This document shows positions 24,020-32,467 of a stretch of 32,964 nucleotides of DNA, piece after piece. The position numbers and the translations under genes were made by a program. This DNA is from Zavarzinella formosa DSM 19928 (GTDB lineage: Bacteria > Planctomycetota > Planctomycetia > Gemmatales > Gemmataceae), in assembly GCF_000255705.1 (NCBI RefSeq), contig NZ_JH636439.1, positions 83,293 to 116,256 on the forward strand, read 5' to 3'. Position 1 is the first letter of the stretch, and each line of letters begins with the position of its first letter. Below the pieces are notes generated by a model. It worked only from the letters and a program-made list of their open reading frames with translations. It was not told the DNA's origin and did not search any database.

Positions 24020-25969
24020 TCACACCGCTTCGGGCGGCGGCAAGGGAGTGAAGACATATCGCCGATGAAGATGCCGTTTGAATTTCGTGCAATCGGCCGG
24101 CGGCTCGGTGACGGGAATGTGCGGGTCGGTCAGCCCGCGGGATTGCATCAACCGGTCCAGGGCCGCGGCTCGTTGCACGGCCGTGACTGTCAAACCAAGG
24201 GCGAGGGCGATCTCTTTCTGCGATTCGCCCGCCGCGCGTCGACGGACGACATCAGCCCGGAACACGGCCCGCTCCGGCGGGTTAAACAGGTCCGTCGTCA
24301 ACTCGCTCCGTAGCAACGACTCTGTTTCGGGACCGCTGATTTCAGAGGGGATCATCGACGTCAGGTCCAGCGTCATGACCGCCCGCAGACCCACGCCGCC
24401 GCCATCACACAGACGGACGGGGAACACTTGCAGCCGCGGGATCAGAATCCGCAACAACCGGCCGAATTCCATCCGGTCGGCACGGGCTGTCTCCAGCATT
24501 TCCGCGGCCCGGCATCGAAGATCCGACATCGCCGGGAAGACGACAGCGTTCGGTTTCTGTCTCGTCCGCCCAAGTCGGGTCACCAAGTCTCGTTCCCTGG
24601 CCTCCAATTCATTCAGCTTCTGATTCAGGTGATCGCTCAGCCCGCGCTTGCTGATCGCATCAGAAAGATTCGCCAAATTCCGACGAACCTCGTCCAGTTC
24701 CCGCTCGGCTTTCTGAATTTCCTCCGAACAAGCCGACCGCCGCTCTGTCATGCGAGCCACCACCCTGCCGAGAAAGTCGGCGTCGAAATCCGGCAGTTGC
24801 GCGATTCCGTCAAGGACGGCATGGTTCAGACGGCGGGCGGCCTCATGCCCGTCGAACGTGGTGACGTTCCAGCATTTGTAATCCCGGGCGCCGGAACACA
24901 TCATATGGTCGTTTTGGCCGTGGCCGCCCCAATAAAACAAACGGTTGCAGACGCCGCACAAAACATGCTGGCCCGGCCAGATGGTTCGCTTCTTCGAGAC
25001 GCCGGCCCTCGGGTCGGAACCGTTGTTTTTTTTCCGGCCCATGCCTTTGTTTGCGCTTTCCAGCAACGCGTTGACTTCGTCCCATTCGGCGGGGTCGATG
25101 TGAGCCAAATGAGGACACTCATAAAATTTCGGCCCCTTGGGATTCCGCACCGACTTTCGCCGGCCCGACTCATTGTGCTTGACGGTGTGTTTGTGACCCC
25201 GGCCTGGCATGCCCTTGAGCACGGAATTGCCGGTGACCCGCCGAACCATCCGGCCGTCCCATTTCTTGTTCCGTGCATACGGGCCGGTGGGAACTTCCCT
25301 GGCGTTCAGCCAGTCGGCCACCGCCGAGCAGCTCGGGTCTTTGCGCAACCGGGCGAACCATTCTTGATAAACCTGGGTGGCCGTCGCGTCTTTGCCCCAG
25401 TCGTCGTACGTCCGGGCGTCGTCGGGGACGTCATATCCGTAGATCGCACGAGCCATGGCCCCGCCAAATTTTTTGAACCGGTTCATCAGTTTGTGCTTGA
25501 GGCGTTTGGAGGTGTGGCCGTTGTGCGCGACGTGGTCCTTGCACGCCCCGATGGCGTCCTCCTCCCAATTCTCATCGGCCGTGTCGATCCCGTCGTTGGG
25601 GGCCAGAACCCGCGTGCCATGATCGACGGCAATGCCGCACAGATCCTTGGCCGCCGTTCCGCGGACGATGCGACCGAGATCCTCGGCGACCAGCAAGTCA
25701 AACACCCGGCTGCGGAGCAATACCTCGATCTGTTTGAGTTCCGGCCGGTCGAGGCGTTCTCCCTTGTCGGTTGTGGAGATGAACCGATACTCGGCCGGGC
25801 CGTCGTACTCTTCACGCACGATCTCGCGGACATGGTCCTGCTGATCGTCCAGACTTTCCTCCTTTTGATTGGGCCCCCCGCTGATCCGGGTGACGGCGAG
25901 AACCATCAGGGTGTGGCCGTTCCTCGGCCTGAAAGGTTCGTTTCGACTACTCATGACTGGCAATTCCAT
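24020..25969 (-). CDS. Large serine recombinase (resolvase/invertase N-terminus, zinc ribbon, coiled coil, C-terminal HTH)
   Basis: This 649-residue protein starts at the ATG at 25969; a second ATG at 25954 is also possible. The catalytic domain has AVTRISGGPNQKEESLDDQ with Ser30 as the likely nucleophile, TTDKGERLDRPELKQIEVLL and FDLLVAEDLGRIVRG, matching the RPxLxxLL and ldRlsR pattern of serine recombinases. The recombinase domain follows (about 165-300, AIYGYDV, YQEWFARLRKDPS, VRRVTGNSVLKG). A zinc ribbon lies near 338-366 (CGVC, C358, C366), then a coiled coil (about 395-475), and a C-terminal HTH (AAGESQKEIALALGLTVTAV). Such enzymes integrate or excise phages and mobile islands. A strong terminator follows. 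It marks a probable integrated element whose att sites I could not locate. Confidence 0.92.
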   Translation of the reverse strand: MELPVMSSRNEPFRPRNGHTLMVLAVTRISGGPNQKEESLDDQQDHVREIVREEYDGPAEYRFISTTDKGERLDRPELKQIEVLLRSRVFDLLVAEDLGRIVRGTAAKDLCGIAVDHGTRVLAPNDGIDTADENWEEDAIGACKDHVAHNGHTSKRLKHKLMNRFKKFGGAMARAIYGYDVPDDARTYDDWGKDATATQVYQEWFARLRKDPSCSAVADWLNAREVPTGPYARNKKWDGRMVRRVTGNSVLKGMPGRGHKHTVKHNESGRRKSVRNPKGPKFYECPHLAHIDPAEWDEVNALLESANKGMGRKKNNGSDPRAGVSKKRTIWPGQHVLCGVCNRLFYWGGHGQNDHMMCSGARDYKCWNVTTFDGHEAARRLNHAVLDGIAQLPDFDADFLGRVVARMTERRSACSEEIQKAERELDEVRRNLANLSDAISKRGLSDHLNQKLNELEARERDLVTRLGRTRQKPNAVVFPAMSDLRCRAAEMLETARADRMEFGRLLRILIPRLQVFPVRLCDGGGVGLRAVMTLDLTSMIPSEISGPETESLLRSELTTDLFNPPERAVFRADVVRRRAAGESQKEIALALGLTVTAVQRAAALDRLMQSRGLTDPHIPVTEPPADCTKFKRHLHRRYVFTPLPPPEAV

Positions 25970-26393
25970 GACCAGAAATCACGAGCCAACCCGAAAGAGA
26001 TCGCGGACAGCCGCCCGGCGCAAATCAATGACCATTATTGGCTTCGGCAAATTCCTCTGCCGTAAAGTCAATCCGAGCAGTCAGGACTTGAGCCAGCAAA
26101 CGGTCCGAAATGGTGTGGTTAGGAAACGTGCAGCGTCTGGTCTGGCGTGCGATCCCGCCCGAATCCCTGACCCCTTCATCGGCAAACCGACTCCGGCCAT
26201 CTTTGCGGCCGAAGTCGGTTTGCCCGTTGCCCCTGCACCCCGTCACCCGACAGCTTATGGTAACATTGCGGACACCGGACCCAAAAACCGGGCGCGTCCG
26301 CCAGGCCGGGGGAGTTGCGAGTCCTCGCCCCGGCCGCTTCCTTCAGACGCCCGCCGCTCATGGCAACCCCATCGCTCTTGAGAGGCACCGCGA
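25970..26393. other. Region upstream of the recombinase, no firm gene
   Basis: This stretch should hold the recombinase promoter. A minus-strand frame ending at 26025 gives a protein-like C-terminal part (TISDRLLAQVLTARIDFTAE) but lacks a good start and any family match, so it may be a remnant. Nothing else is recognisable. Confidence 0.4.
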
Positions 26394-26564
26394 ATGGACC
26401 AGTCACCGTCTCCAATTTACGAAGACGAGGTGACGGTCACCTATTTCACGGACGCCGCCGACATTCCTTTTCCCGCCGACGAGCATGCCCTCCTGGCCCG
26501 GCTGAAGAACGAAGGATGGGTCTTGCGGCGGTTCCGGATGACGCCCGAGGGCACGGGCCGGTGA
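26394..26564 (+). CDS. Small hypothetical protein, paralogue of the one at 27288
   Basis: This is a 56-residue ORF from the ATG at 26394 to TGA at 26562-26564. It contains EVTVTYFTDAADIPFPADEH followed by LLARLKNEGWVLRRFRMT. The protein at 27288 shows the same pattern: VTY, D, P, an acidic residue, then xxLxxLxxxGWVL and a T ending. The shared spacing argues that both are real coding genes. The GWVL core after a helix resembles small DUF-type proteins in which a tryptophan packs on a sheet; I name no family. A GC hairpin follows it. Confidence 0.6.
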   Translation: MDQSPSPIYEDEVTVTYFTDAADIPFPADEHALLARLKNEGWVLRRFRMTPEGTGR

Positions 26565-26598
26565 TATGTCGTGACCCTGCGGCGTCCCCCGAACCCCG

Positions 26599-26626
26599 GC
26601 GGGGGCCTTGCCCTTCCGGCCCCCGC
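26599..26626 (+). terminator. GC-rich hairpin, possible terminator
   Basis: A perfect 9-bp stem (gcgggggcc at 26599-26607 with ggcccccgc at 26618-26626) lies 34 bp after the small gene ending at 26564. There is no T tract, so intrinsic termination is uncertain. Confidence 0.5.
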
Positions 26627-26709
26627 ATCACTCAATAAAATCCCGTGAGAGGAAACTTAACCTCCGCAATCAAGTCCAAAGGCCCGCCAGACGTGCGAAA
26701 GGCACCCTC

Positions 26710-27108
26710 ATGAGGATTTTCACGCTGGCCCTGGCCGGCATTCTTGGGGCGGGTTGTTTCCCCGCCTTCTCCGAGGAAAAGCCGGCCGGCAAGAACTCCA
26801 TCGGCGGAAACGTATACGAGCCGGTCGTCGGGAGAACGATCACCATCACGGACAAGGACACTGTCCGCGTCACGACGCCGGGAGCCGGCACCGGCCGCAA
26901 AACCACCGCGAAACTGACGGGTCCGGGCAAGACGGTGATTTGGATGTTGAGTTCCCTCATCGGGGGAAAGTCGGCGCCCGACGGTGAAAAGACCCTGGTT
27001 GATTACACCCCGGAGATCGGGAAGACCGGCAAGGCGAGGATTTCAGTGACCATCACCAACCCTGACGGCAAGGCTGAGACGAAAGATTACGACGTTGAGG
27101 TGAAGTGA
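26710..27108 (+). CDS. Small secreted protein of unknown function
   Basis: This 132-residue protein starts at the ATG at 26710; an upstream ATG at 26608 lies within a hairpin and gives an arginine-rich non-signal start. The N-terminus is a signal peptide (MRIFTLALAGILGAGCFPAF) with possible cleavage near residue 21; the Cys at 16 is not in an ideal lipobox. The mature part is beta-rich with polar strands (VGRTITITDKDTVRV, KTVIWMLSSLIGG, KARISVTITNPDGKAE), compatible with an Ig-like or other beta-sandwich fold of about 110 residues. No catalytic residues are evident. It is followed by a good terminator and flanked by two paralogous small genes. Confidence 0.7.
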   Translation: MRIFTLALAGILGAGCFPAFSEEKPAGKNSIGGNVYEPVVGRTITITDKDTVRVTTPGAGTGRKTTAKLTGPGKTVIWMLSSLIGGKSAPDGEKTLVDYTPEIGKTGKARISVTITNPDGKAETKDYDVEVK

Positions 27109-27145
27109 CCGAGCGACCTGCGGGGCCGCCGTTGAACAGAACAGA

Positions 27146-27179
27146 GAGGCCCGGCATCAAGCCGGGCCTCATGTCGTTT
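27146..27179 (+). terminator. Intrinsic terminator after the small secreted protein
   Basis: A perfect 10-bp stem (gaggcccggc at 27146-27155 with gccgggcctc at 27161-27170) has a 5-base loop and a T-richer tail (atgtcgttta). It lies 37 bp after the stop at 27108. Confidence 0.75.
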
Positions 27180-27287
27180 AGCAGGGAGCAGGGTTTCGGA
27201 ATTCTCCCTGTTCAGACCGTGCCGCGACGTTGCGGTCTGAGAATTGCCGGTTTGAATGCTCGCAACCACCCACCGGCGAGAATAATT

Positions 27288-27536
27288 ATGACCGACGGCG
27301 CGCTCCCGTCCGGCGACATCCAGGAGATTCGCGTCACCTATTCACTGGACACCCAAGGCGGTCCGGTTCGGGACGCGGAATACCTCCGGCTGGCCGAACT
27401 CATGAGGGACGGCTGGGTCTTGGTCGGCTTGGAGAAAACCATTCAAGGTGACACCGTCGCCTATGCGGCCACTCTTTGGAAGACGACGGGGCGCGATCCC
27501 GGCCGGCAGGAAGGCGACGGGGATGCGGGCGGGTGA
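27288..27536 (+). CDS. Small hypothetical protein, paralogue of the one at 26394
   Basis: This 82-residue ORF starts at the ATG at 27288 and stops with TGA at 27534-27536. An upstream in-frame ATG is rejected because it would read through the terminator at 27146-27179. It contains EIRVTYSLDTQGGPVRDAEY, then LAELMRDGWVLVGLEKT and a polar Arg/Gly/Asp-rich tail. The VTY...D...P...L..L...GWVL pattern is shared with the protein at 26394, so they are probably diverged duplicates around the secreted protein gene. No family is assigned. Confidence 0.6.
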   Translation: MTDGALPSGDIQEIRVTYSLDTQGGPVRDAEYLRLAELMRDGWVLVGLEKTIQGDTVAYAATLWKTTGRDPGRQEGDGDAGG

Positions 27537-28812
27537 TTTGATGGCGGCGACGAGAAGGTTCGGTCAATATTCGACAAAACCGAGCTTCCTGGCAGCTGTC
27601 GGTGATCAAAGCAAGGAGTGGATAAACCGGGGGCATTTTGAAAACGCAGATATCGGCAGTCCATGAGCCACCGACATCTGACGCGGCGAAACATGTCTTG
27701 AGACCGTGTCAGGCCGCAATTCACCATCTGTCGGACCAGAGACTAAATCCATGTCCGGTCATGGGCGCCGGCGCGGCTGGAGAGCGTCGCTTGGTCCGAA
27801 TCACGCCAAGCTACCTGACAAAACTTGACTTTTGGGAACCGTCCAAGTCCGCCCAAGGGAGAAAATGGAACGCGAACCGGACGCTATTTCTGTGGCATTG
27901 GCGGGCGCATTGGCACCCTGCATCCGCCCAAAGTGTGGAACCCGATCTGCTCTGAAGACGGTTGCGATGGACGCCGCTATCCGGATCAACCCTGCCAGCC
28001 CAAAAGCCGTGGCGGTGCAAGTGCGGTCAATGCGGGGCATGGCACAAGGTCAAGCTTTGACAACGTGATGACTTGTCTTCTCACCCGGCACTCTGCCCGA
28101 CGATCCCTCTATCCGACACATTCAGACCATTCTTCGTGGATGTCAAAAATAGACATTCGGTCTTCTGCCCCTCACTCGCAAAACATCACCTTGCGGCTTT
28201 CTAATTCCTTGGCTCTTTACGTCTTCACTGAAGAGAAGAGATATGAGAGGAGAAGGAAGAGCCAGTCCGACTCAAAGGGCCATGTGGGAAAAAATCGCAG
28301 AGGGCGAGGCAAAGTAGAAGGTGGCAGAAAAAGCGAAAAAAGAGAATTAAGGGCATGCCAAGTTATGTGCTTTTGGTAATCTTTCGGCCGCTCTTGCGGA
28401 CTTTGAGAAGCCCTTCGCCTGTTAACTTTTGTTAACCTTTTTGGCAGGCAGATTGGACCAAATCGCATCTGCATCCATCGACAAATTTTAATCTTGGGCC
28501 GTTCGGCCGGCCAAGGTGCAGACGTCTGCACCTCAATACAATGTTAATAGGCTCGGGGCGGGAACTCCATTTGGCGACTTTGGCGAACACAAAGAACCCA
28601 ACCCAGCCGCCGAAACCTTCACAAATATCATTGAATAGTCTCGATATACCGACCGACCCATTACTATCTTCATGCCAGAATCCTTGGCACCCTCTCTAAC
28701 ACACGTGTCTTGGCGGCGAAGGCGTCCGGTTTGATGCCCTGTAAAATTTGTTGCGAGCGTTCAGCCGGTCGGATAGCATCCGCGTTGCCAAACTCAAATC
28801 GACCACCGCCAA
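27537..28812. other. About 1.28 kb without a convincing gene; lower GC than the neighbours from about 28040
   Basis: ORFs on both strands are short and without family features. Around 27985-28065 one frame gives PWRCKCGQCGAWHKVKL, like the end of a zinc ribbon, but it is preceded by a stop, so it may be a decayed gene. From about 28040 to 28720 the base composition is clearly more AT-rich, with a GTTAACTTTTGTTAAC repeat near 28420-28436. It may be insertion scar, a replaced segment or a long regulatory region. Confidence 0.5.
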
Positions 28813-29325
28813 ATGAAGAAGCCCGAGTCCAAACGCCTCCAATTGTTGCGCCGCATCATCGCCGAACCGGACGACGCCCTTAACCGGGACAAGCATTTGA
28901 CGGCCACTAACCGCCGGGAAGCCATTTCGGCCGTGCTGACGCCCGATGATGGCCAAAAGCAGGAGACAGAAGAAGTGCGGTTCGTCCGGCGGCTGGAGAA
29001 GCTGATGGAACTGCGGGCCCTCAATCAAGTCGGTCCGGCCCGGTTGCTATCAATTCCGCAATCCAATGTGAACGCGATGTTGGCCAACCCCAAGAAGCCG
29101 CGACGCCCGACTCTGCGAAAACTGCCGGAGGCGTTGGGAATGCTGGAAACGGATCTCTGGCCGGTCGAAACCGAGCGAGGGAGTTTCGACCGTGGCAGGG
29201 ATGAGCCGGCCGGAAGTCCGGCGAGGGACATCCGTGAGAACGACCGTCTTCCGACCGACAGCGTCGCCTTCTCAAACCAACCATGTCCCGTCAATGTGCA
29301 AGCTTTGGTTTCTTCTCGATCTTGA
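28813..29325 (+). CDS. Helix-turn-helix protein (XRE-like)
   Basis: This 170-residue protein starts at the ATG at 28813. The N-terminal 70 residues are charged and helical without a known motif. Residues about 71-115 look like a HTH: LMELRALNQVGPARLLSIPQ with SNVNAMLANPKKPRRPTLRK and a following LPEALGM, the order expected for a Cro/XRE fold with recognition helix QSNVNAML. The C-terminal 50 residues are polar and probably disordered. Its last 35 bases overlap, tail to tail, the minus-strand gene ending at 29291. It is a possible regulator of a local element, perhaps an antitoxin-like protein, although no toxin gene is adjacent. Confidence 0.6.
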   Translation: MKKPESKRLQLLRRIIAEPDDALNRDKHLTATNRREAISAVLTPDDGQKQETEEVRFVRRLEKLMELRALNQVGPARLLSIPQSNVNAMLANPKKPRRPTLRKLPEALGMLETDLWPVETERGSFDRGRDEPAGSPARDIRENDRLPTDSVAFSNQPCPVNVQALVSSRS

Positions 29326-29833
29326 CTCCGTTCACGACGGCGGCCTCGATCACGCGGCCGCCCAGTTCCATCGGGCGGGTTTCGCCGTCGGCGGTGACGT
29401 GGTCGCCAATCTTGAGTTTTACCCGTATCATGCCGTCCGGCTTCAGATGCACGAAATCACCCGTGTCGAGGACCACGCCGTTGGCTTCGCCATGTTTCGC
29501 GTAGTTGAACCGGGTGACGATGCCGGCGACTCCCGGCTCGTCGCGATCTTCGCCGTGACTCGTTTCCGGCAATTCCATGAGCCGATAAACCGGGTGGGCC
29601 GCCGGGCCTTTGTCGGAGGGGGGCGACTCCTCCACGCTTAATTCGACTTCATCTCCTTCGGCGACCAGACGGGCCAGATCCGTTCCCAAATGCGGGGGGC
29701 AGACCACTTGCGCCCGTTCTCCCCCCGACTCGACAATCAGCCCCTCCAATCCCCCCTTGGGGCTGAAGTTGTAATGGATGACCCGACAACGGAAGGGTTC
29801 GTCCGGCGAACCGGCAGGTTGTTTTGATTTCAT
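29291..29833 (-). CDS. Two-domain beta-rich protein of unknown function (OB-fold-like repeats)
   Basis: This 180-residue protein starts at the ATG at 29833. It has two related domains: CRVIHYNFSPKGGLEGLIVE with AQVVCPPHLG and EGDEVELS, then IVTRFNYAKHGEANGVVLD with DFVHLKPDGM and IGDHVTADG, ending GGRVIEAAVVNG. The pattern of five short strands with a G-D turn suggests an OB or cold-shock-like barrel, which is inference. I have seen similar FNYxKHG...VHLxPxGM proteins as hypotheticals in bacterial genomes, but know no function. There is no signal peptide, so it acts in the cytoplasm. Nucleic-acid binding is possible. Confidence 0.7.
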   Translation of the reverse strand: MKSKQPAGSPDEPFRCRVIHYNFSPKGGLEGLIVESGGERAQVVCPPHLGTDLARLVAEGDEVELSVEESPPSDKGPAAHPVYRLMELPETSHGEDRDEPGVAGIVTRFNYAKHGEANGVVLDTGDFVHLKPDGMIRVKLKIGDHVTADGETRPMELGGRVIEAAVVNGVKIEKKPKLAH

Positions 29834-29956
29834 GTTTTCTCCAAGCGAACGGAATTTACGCCGGAGACCGTTCCGGCGACCCCCGGCCACGGTGCAAACC
29901 CCACGCCGATTCGCGGATATCGGCAATCGGCCGCCATTCGTCTCGTTTCACGTGTC

Positions 29957-30002
29957 CGGGCGGGCGGGAACCCCCCGCCACCGGGGGATTTCCGCCCGCC
30001 CG
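29957..30002. repeat. 46-base GC-rich nested hairpin in a divergent intergenic region
   Basis: The outer arms 29957-29967 (cgggcgggcgg) and 29992-30002 are perfect complements. Inside, CCCCC pairs with GGGGG after a small bulge, giving a nearly continuous stem. It lies between the start of the minus-strand gene (29833) and the plus-strand gene (30271), a place where terminators are not expected. The remaining gap (29834-30270) shows no gene; a TTGACA occurs near 30083 but without a matching -10. Confidence 0.6.
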
Positions 30003-30270
30003 AGCCGGGCGCATGGGGCGGTGTCTGATCGCCGCGACCAGCCCGCGAAAATATCTCCGCAAGATCTGAATGTCTTAACAACTTGACAAATAATCACTTC
30101 GGAAACAAAAACTGTTCCGCAAGACAACAATTCCCGGCGTTATTGGCCTGCGGCATTCGCTCTGCTTTGGCATGAGCAACCCCGGTGATTTGTCACAACA
30201 AATGCCATCGGCTTTCCATCCGTCGTTCCGGGGAATGCGACATGGAGGCCGGTGATTCAGGGAGAAATCA

Positions 30271-31146
30271 ATGAGATGCGCGACACGAGGCCGACAGATC
30301 TGTCTGGGACTGCTTCTGGCGGGCGGGGCGTTCATGCTGGGGACCGCGCCCGACATGGCCGCCCAACCCGGCAAAGAGAAGGAGAAGGAAAAGTTCGGCA
30401 AGAAAGAAGCAAAGGGCGGCCCGGCCGGCAAGGCCGATCACGAGGCGAGGAAGGCCTTCGACGGGATCACGGAACTGGCCCAGCAACCCCCCGCCGGCAA
30501 GAGCATGGGTCGGCTGTTGGATCACGCCAAGGCGTTCTACCGGGCCGGCCTCAAGACACGGGAAGAAGACCCGCGCCGGGGCGGGGAATGGCTGCTGGCC
30601 GCCAATGACGCCGTCCGCGGTTTGGAGCACGCCCGGCGGGCATCCTTCAAACCGGTGGACGGCCTTCCCGAGCCGCCGACGGAATTCGACGGGCCGAAGG
30701 GCAAAGACTTGAAAGACGGCCCCAAGGAGAAGGATTTCGGACCCAAGGGGAAGGATTTCAAGGACGGTCCCAAGGAAAAAGACGGACCCAAGGGGAAAGA
30801 TTTCCGGGACGGACCGGAGGCCCGCCGGCCGTGGTCCGAAGCGGGCGAGGCCCTTCAACACGCCCGTGATCTGATCGAGGCCGGATCGGATGTTGTCTCG
30901 AAGAGCGGTCCCGCCCGTGATTTTCTGGAGGGGGCGAAGGTTGCCTACAACCAAGCCCGCGCCGCCTATGAGGGGGGTGAATACCGAAAAGCGGGCGAAC
31001 TCGCCCGGGCGGCCGCGGCCTGGTCACACGTCGGGGAACATCTTCTCCGCGCGGAAGAGGACGGCCCGGCGGCCTTGCCGGAACGGGGGCCGGAGCCGCG
31101 AAAAGCGACCGGCGCGCCGCCCCCGCCGCCGGCTGTCAAGGAATAA
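30271..31146 (+). CDS. Secreted Lys/Gly/Asp-rich hypothetical protein with PKGKDFKDG repeats
   Basis: This 291-residue protein starts at the ATG at 30271 behind an AGGGAG-like site. The N-terminus is a signal peptide (CLGLLLAGGAFMLGTAPDMAA) with cleavage near Ala31, then a highly charged stretch (KEKEKEKFGKKEAK). The middle is helical (LGRLLDHAKAFYRAGLKT). Residues about 137-183 are a low-complexity run of PKGKDFKDG and PKEKD units, and the last 100 residues are again helical (AGSDVVSKS, AAAYEGGEYRKAGELARAA), resembling a TPR-like helical repeat. The protein ends in a Pro-rich tail. No family or function is recognised; it is likely periplasmic. Confidence 0.7.
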   Translation: MRCATRGRQICLGLLLAGGAFMLGTAPDMAAQPGKEKEKEKFGKKEAKGGPAGKADHEARKAFDGITELAQQPPAGKSMGRLLDHAKAFYRAGLKTREEDPRRGGEWLLAANDAVRGLEHARRASFKPVDGLPEPPTEFDGPKGKDLKDGPKEKDFGPKGKDFKDGPKEKDGPKGKDFRDGPEARRPWSEAGEALQHARDLIEAGSDVVSKSGPARDFLEGAKVAYNQARAAYEGGEYRKAGELARAAAAWSHVGEHLLRAEEDGPAALPERGPEPRKATGAPPPPPAVKE

Positions 31147-31173
31147 ATGACGCCGGGGAAGCGGGCGTCATTT
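31145..31173 (+). terminator. Hairpin overlapping the stop codon, probable terminator
   Basis: Perfect 10-bp arms (aaatgacgcc at 31145-31154 and ggcgtcattt at 31164-31173) overlap the TAA stop of the secreted protein gene. It sits 38 bp before the MFS gene and probably separates the two units. Confidence 0.7.
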
Positions 31174-31211
31174 CGACGCCCGCCCCGCGCCAGCCAACCC
31201 GGAGAAGGCCA

Positions 31212-32462
31212 ATGTCCGCGTACACCGAATTGCCGGATGCTCCCTTGAAGCGGCCGGCGTCATCGTTCAACCGGGATCGGATCGGGTTGAACGCGGCCAA
31301 TTTCTTTCTGGCCGAACTGACCGGCGTGGTGATCCCGTTTCTCGCCAAGATGCTGGCCGGCCGGGACTGGCGGGACGACTCCATTCAATACGCGGCCGCC
31401 GTCTGCGGGCTGGGGGGGTTCCTCGCCCAGACGCCCGCCGGCCTCCTGACCGACCGGATACGAAACCGGCGCGCCCTGCTGGCCGGATCGTCGATTGTCG
31501 TCGGGCTTTGCTTCGGTGTCCTGCCGCTGGTCCCGGCCGACTGGCGGGTGATCGACTCGCTGGTGTTTTTCGGCGGAGTCGGGCAGGCGTTCTTTGTCCC
31601 CCTTCTTGGCGCGCTTGCCCTCGGACTGGCCGGGCACGCCGGGCTTCACCGGGTGATGGGGGAAAATCAGGGATGGAACCACGCCGGAAACATCGCCGCC
31701 GCCGTGGCCGCGATGGCTGTCGCCGCGTGGCTCGGGCTTCCCGCCGTGTTTTACACCGTGGCCGTCGTGTCCGCTTTCGCGGCCGGCAGCGTGTTCCTGA
31801 TCCGTCCGTCTGACGTGAAAACAACCACGAACGCGACAGCCGACACCGGGCCGGGGTTGCGGGGATTGTTCCGGGACCGGCGGGTGATCGTGCTGTTCGC
31901 GGCCGTGGCGTTGTTCCATTTGGCAAACGCGCCGGTCATGCCGCTGGTCGGACAATACATCGCCCGGCTCGACGGGACGGACACTCAAGTGGCGGCCGTG
32001 GTCTTCGTAGCCCAGGCGGTGATGGTTCCGGTCGCGTTGCTGGCGGGCGGGCTGTGCCATCGCTGGGGTCGCAAGCCGGTGTTTGCCATCGGTTTCCTGG
32101 CCCTGCCGGTTCGCATCCTCCTGTATTCATTCGTCTCGGACCCGTGGACCTTGGTGGCCCTCCAGGTGTTCGATGGAATCGGAGCCGGCATCTATGGCGT
32201 CGTGGTGGCGGTGGTGTGCGCCGACCTGACGCGGGAGAAGGGTGGATTCAACGCCTTGCAAGGCGTGCTGGCGACCGCTCTCGCGGTGGGTGGCGTGCTC
32301 GGCCCGCTCATGGCGGGGCCGCTGGTGCAACATCTGGGATTCGCGACCGCGTTCCGGGTGTTCGCCTTGGTCGCCGCCGTCGCCGCCGGATTGTTCCTGT
32401 TCCTCATGCCCGAGACCCGACCGGATTCCGATGAAACGCCCGCCATCCCCAAACAAGAGTGA
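31212..32462 (+). CDS. MFS transporter
   Basis: This 416-residue protein starts at the ATG at 31212 behind GGAGAAGG. Some twelve hydrophobic segments are spread over the chain, in two halves split by a cytoplasmic loop near residue 205-225 (GLRGLFRDRR). The MFS loop 2-3 signature is degenerate (GLLTDRIRNRRALL) and repeated in the second half as GLCHRWGRKPVFAIG. The first helix contains LNAANFFLAELTGVVIPF. It is a cytoplasmic membrane exporter-type protein; the substrate cannot be told. A second MFS gene follows after 5 bases, so the two are probably one operon, perhaps forming a pair or serving related substrates. Confidence 0.88.
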   Translation: MSAYTELPDAPLKRPASSFNRDRIGLNAANFFLAELTGVVIPFLAKMLAGRDWRDDSIQYAAAVCGLGGFLAQTPAGLLTDRIRNRRALLAGSSIVVGLCFGVLPLVPADWRVIDSLVFFGGVGQAFFVPLLGALALGLAGHAGLHRVMGENQGWNHAGNIAAAVAAMAVAAWLGLPAVFYTVAVVSAFAAGSVFLIRPSDVKTTTNATADTGPGLRGLFRDRRVIVLFAAVALFHLANAPVMPLVGQYIARLDGTDTQVAAVVFVAQAVMVPVALLAGGLCHRWGRKPVFAIGFLALPVRILLYSFVSDPWTLVALQVFDGIGAGIYGVVVAVVCADLTREKGGFNALQGVLATALAVGGVLGPLMAGPLVQHLGFATAFRVFALVAAVAAGLFLFLMPETRPDSDETPAIPKQE

Positions 32463-32467
32463 CCACC

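Noticed and set aside
24428-26065. A 545-codon plus-strand ORF opposite the serine recombinase
   Set aside because: A long open antisense frame is expected at this GC content; the minus strand has the full recombinase domain order and a matching terminator.
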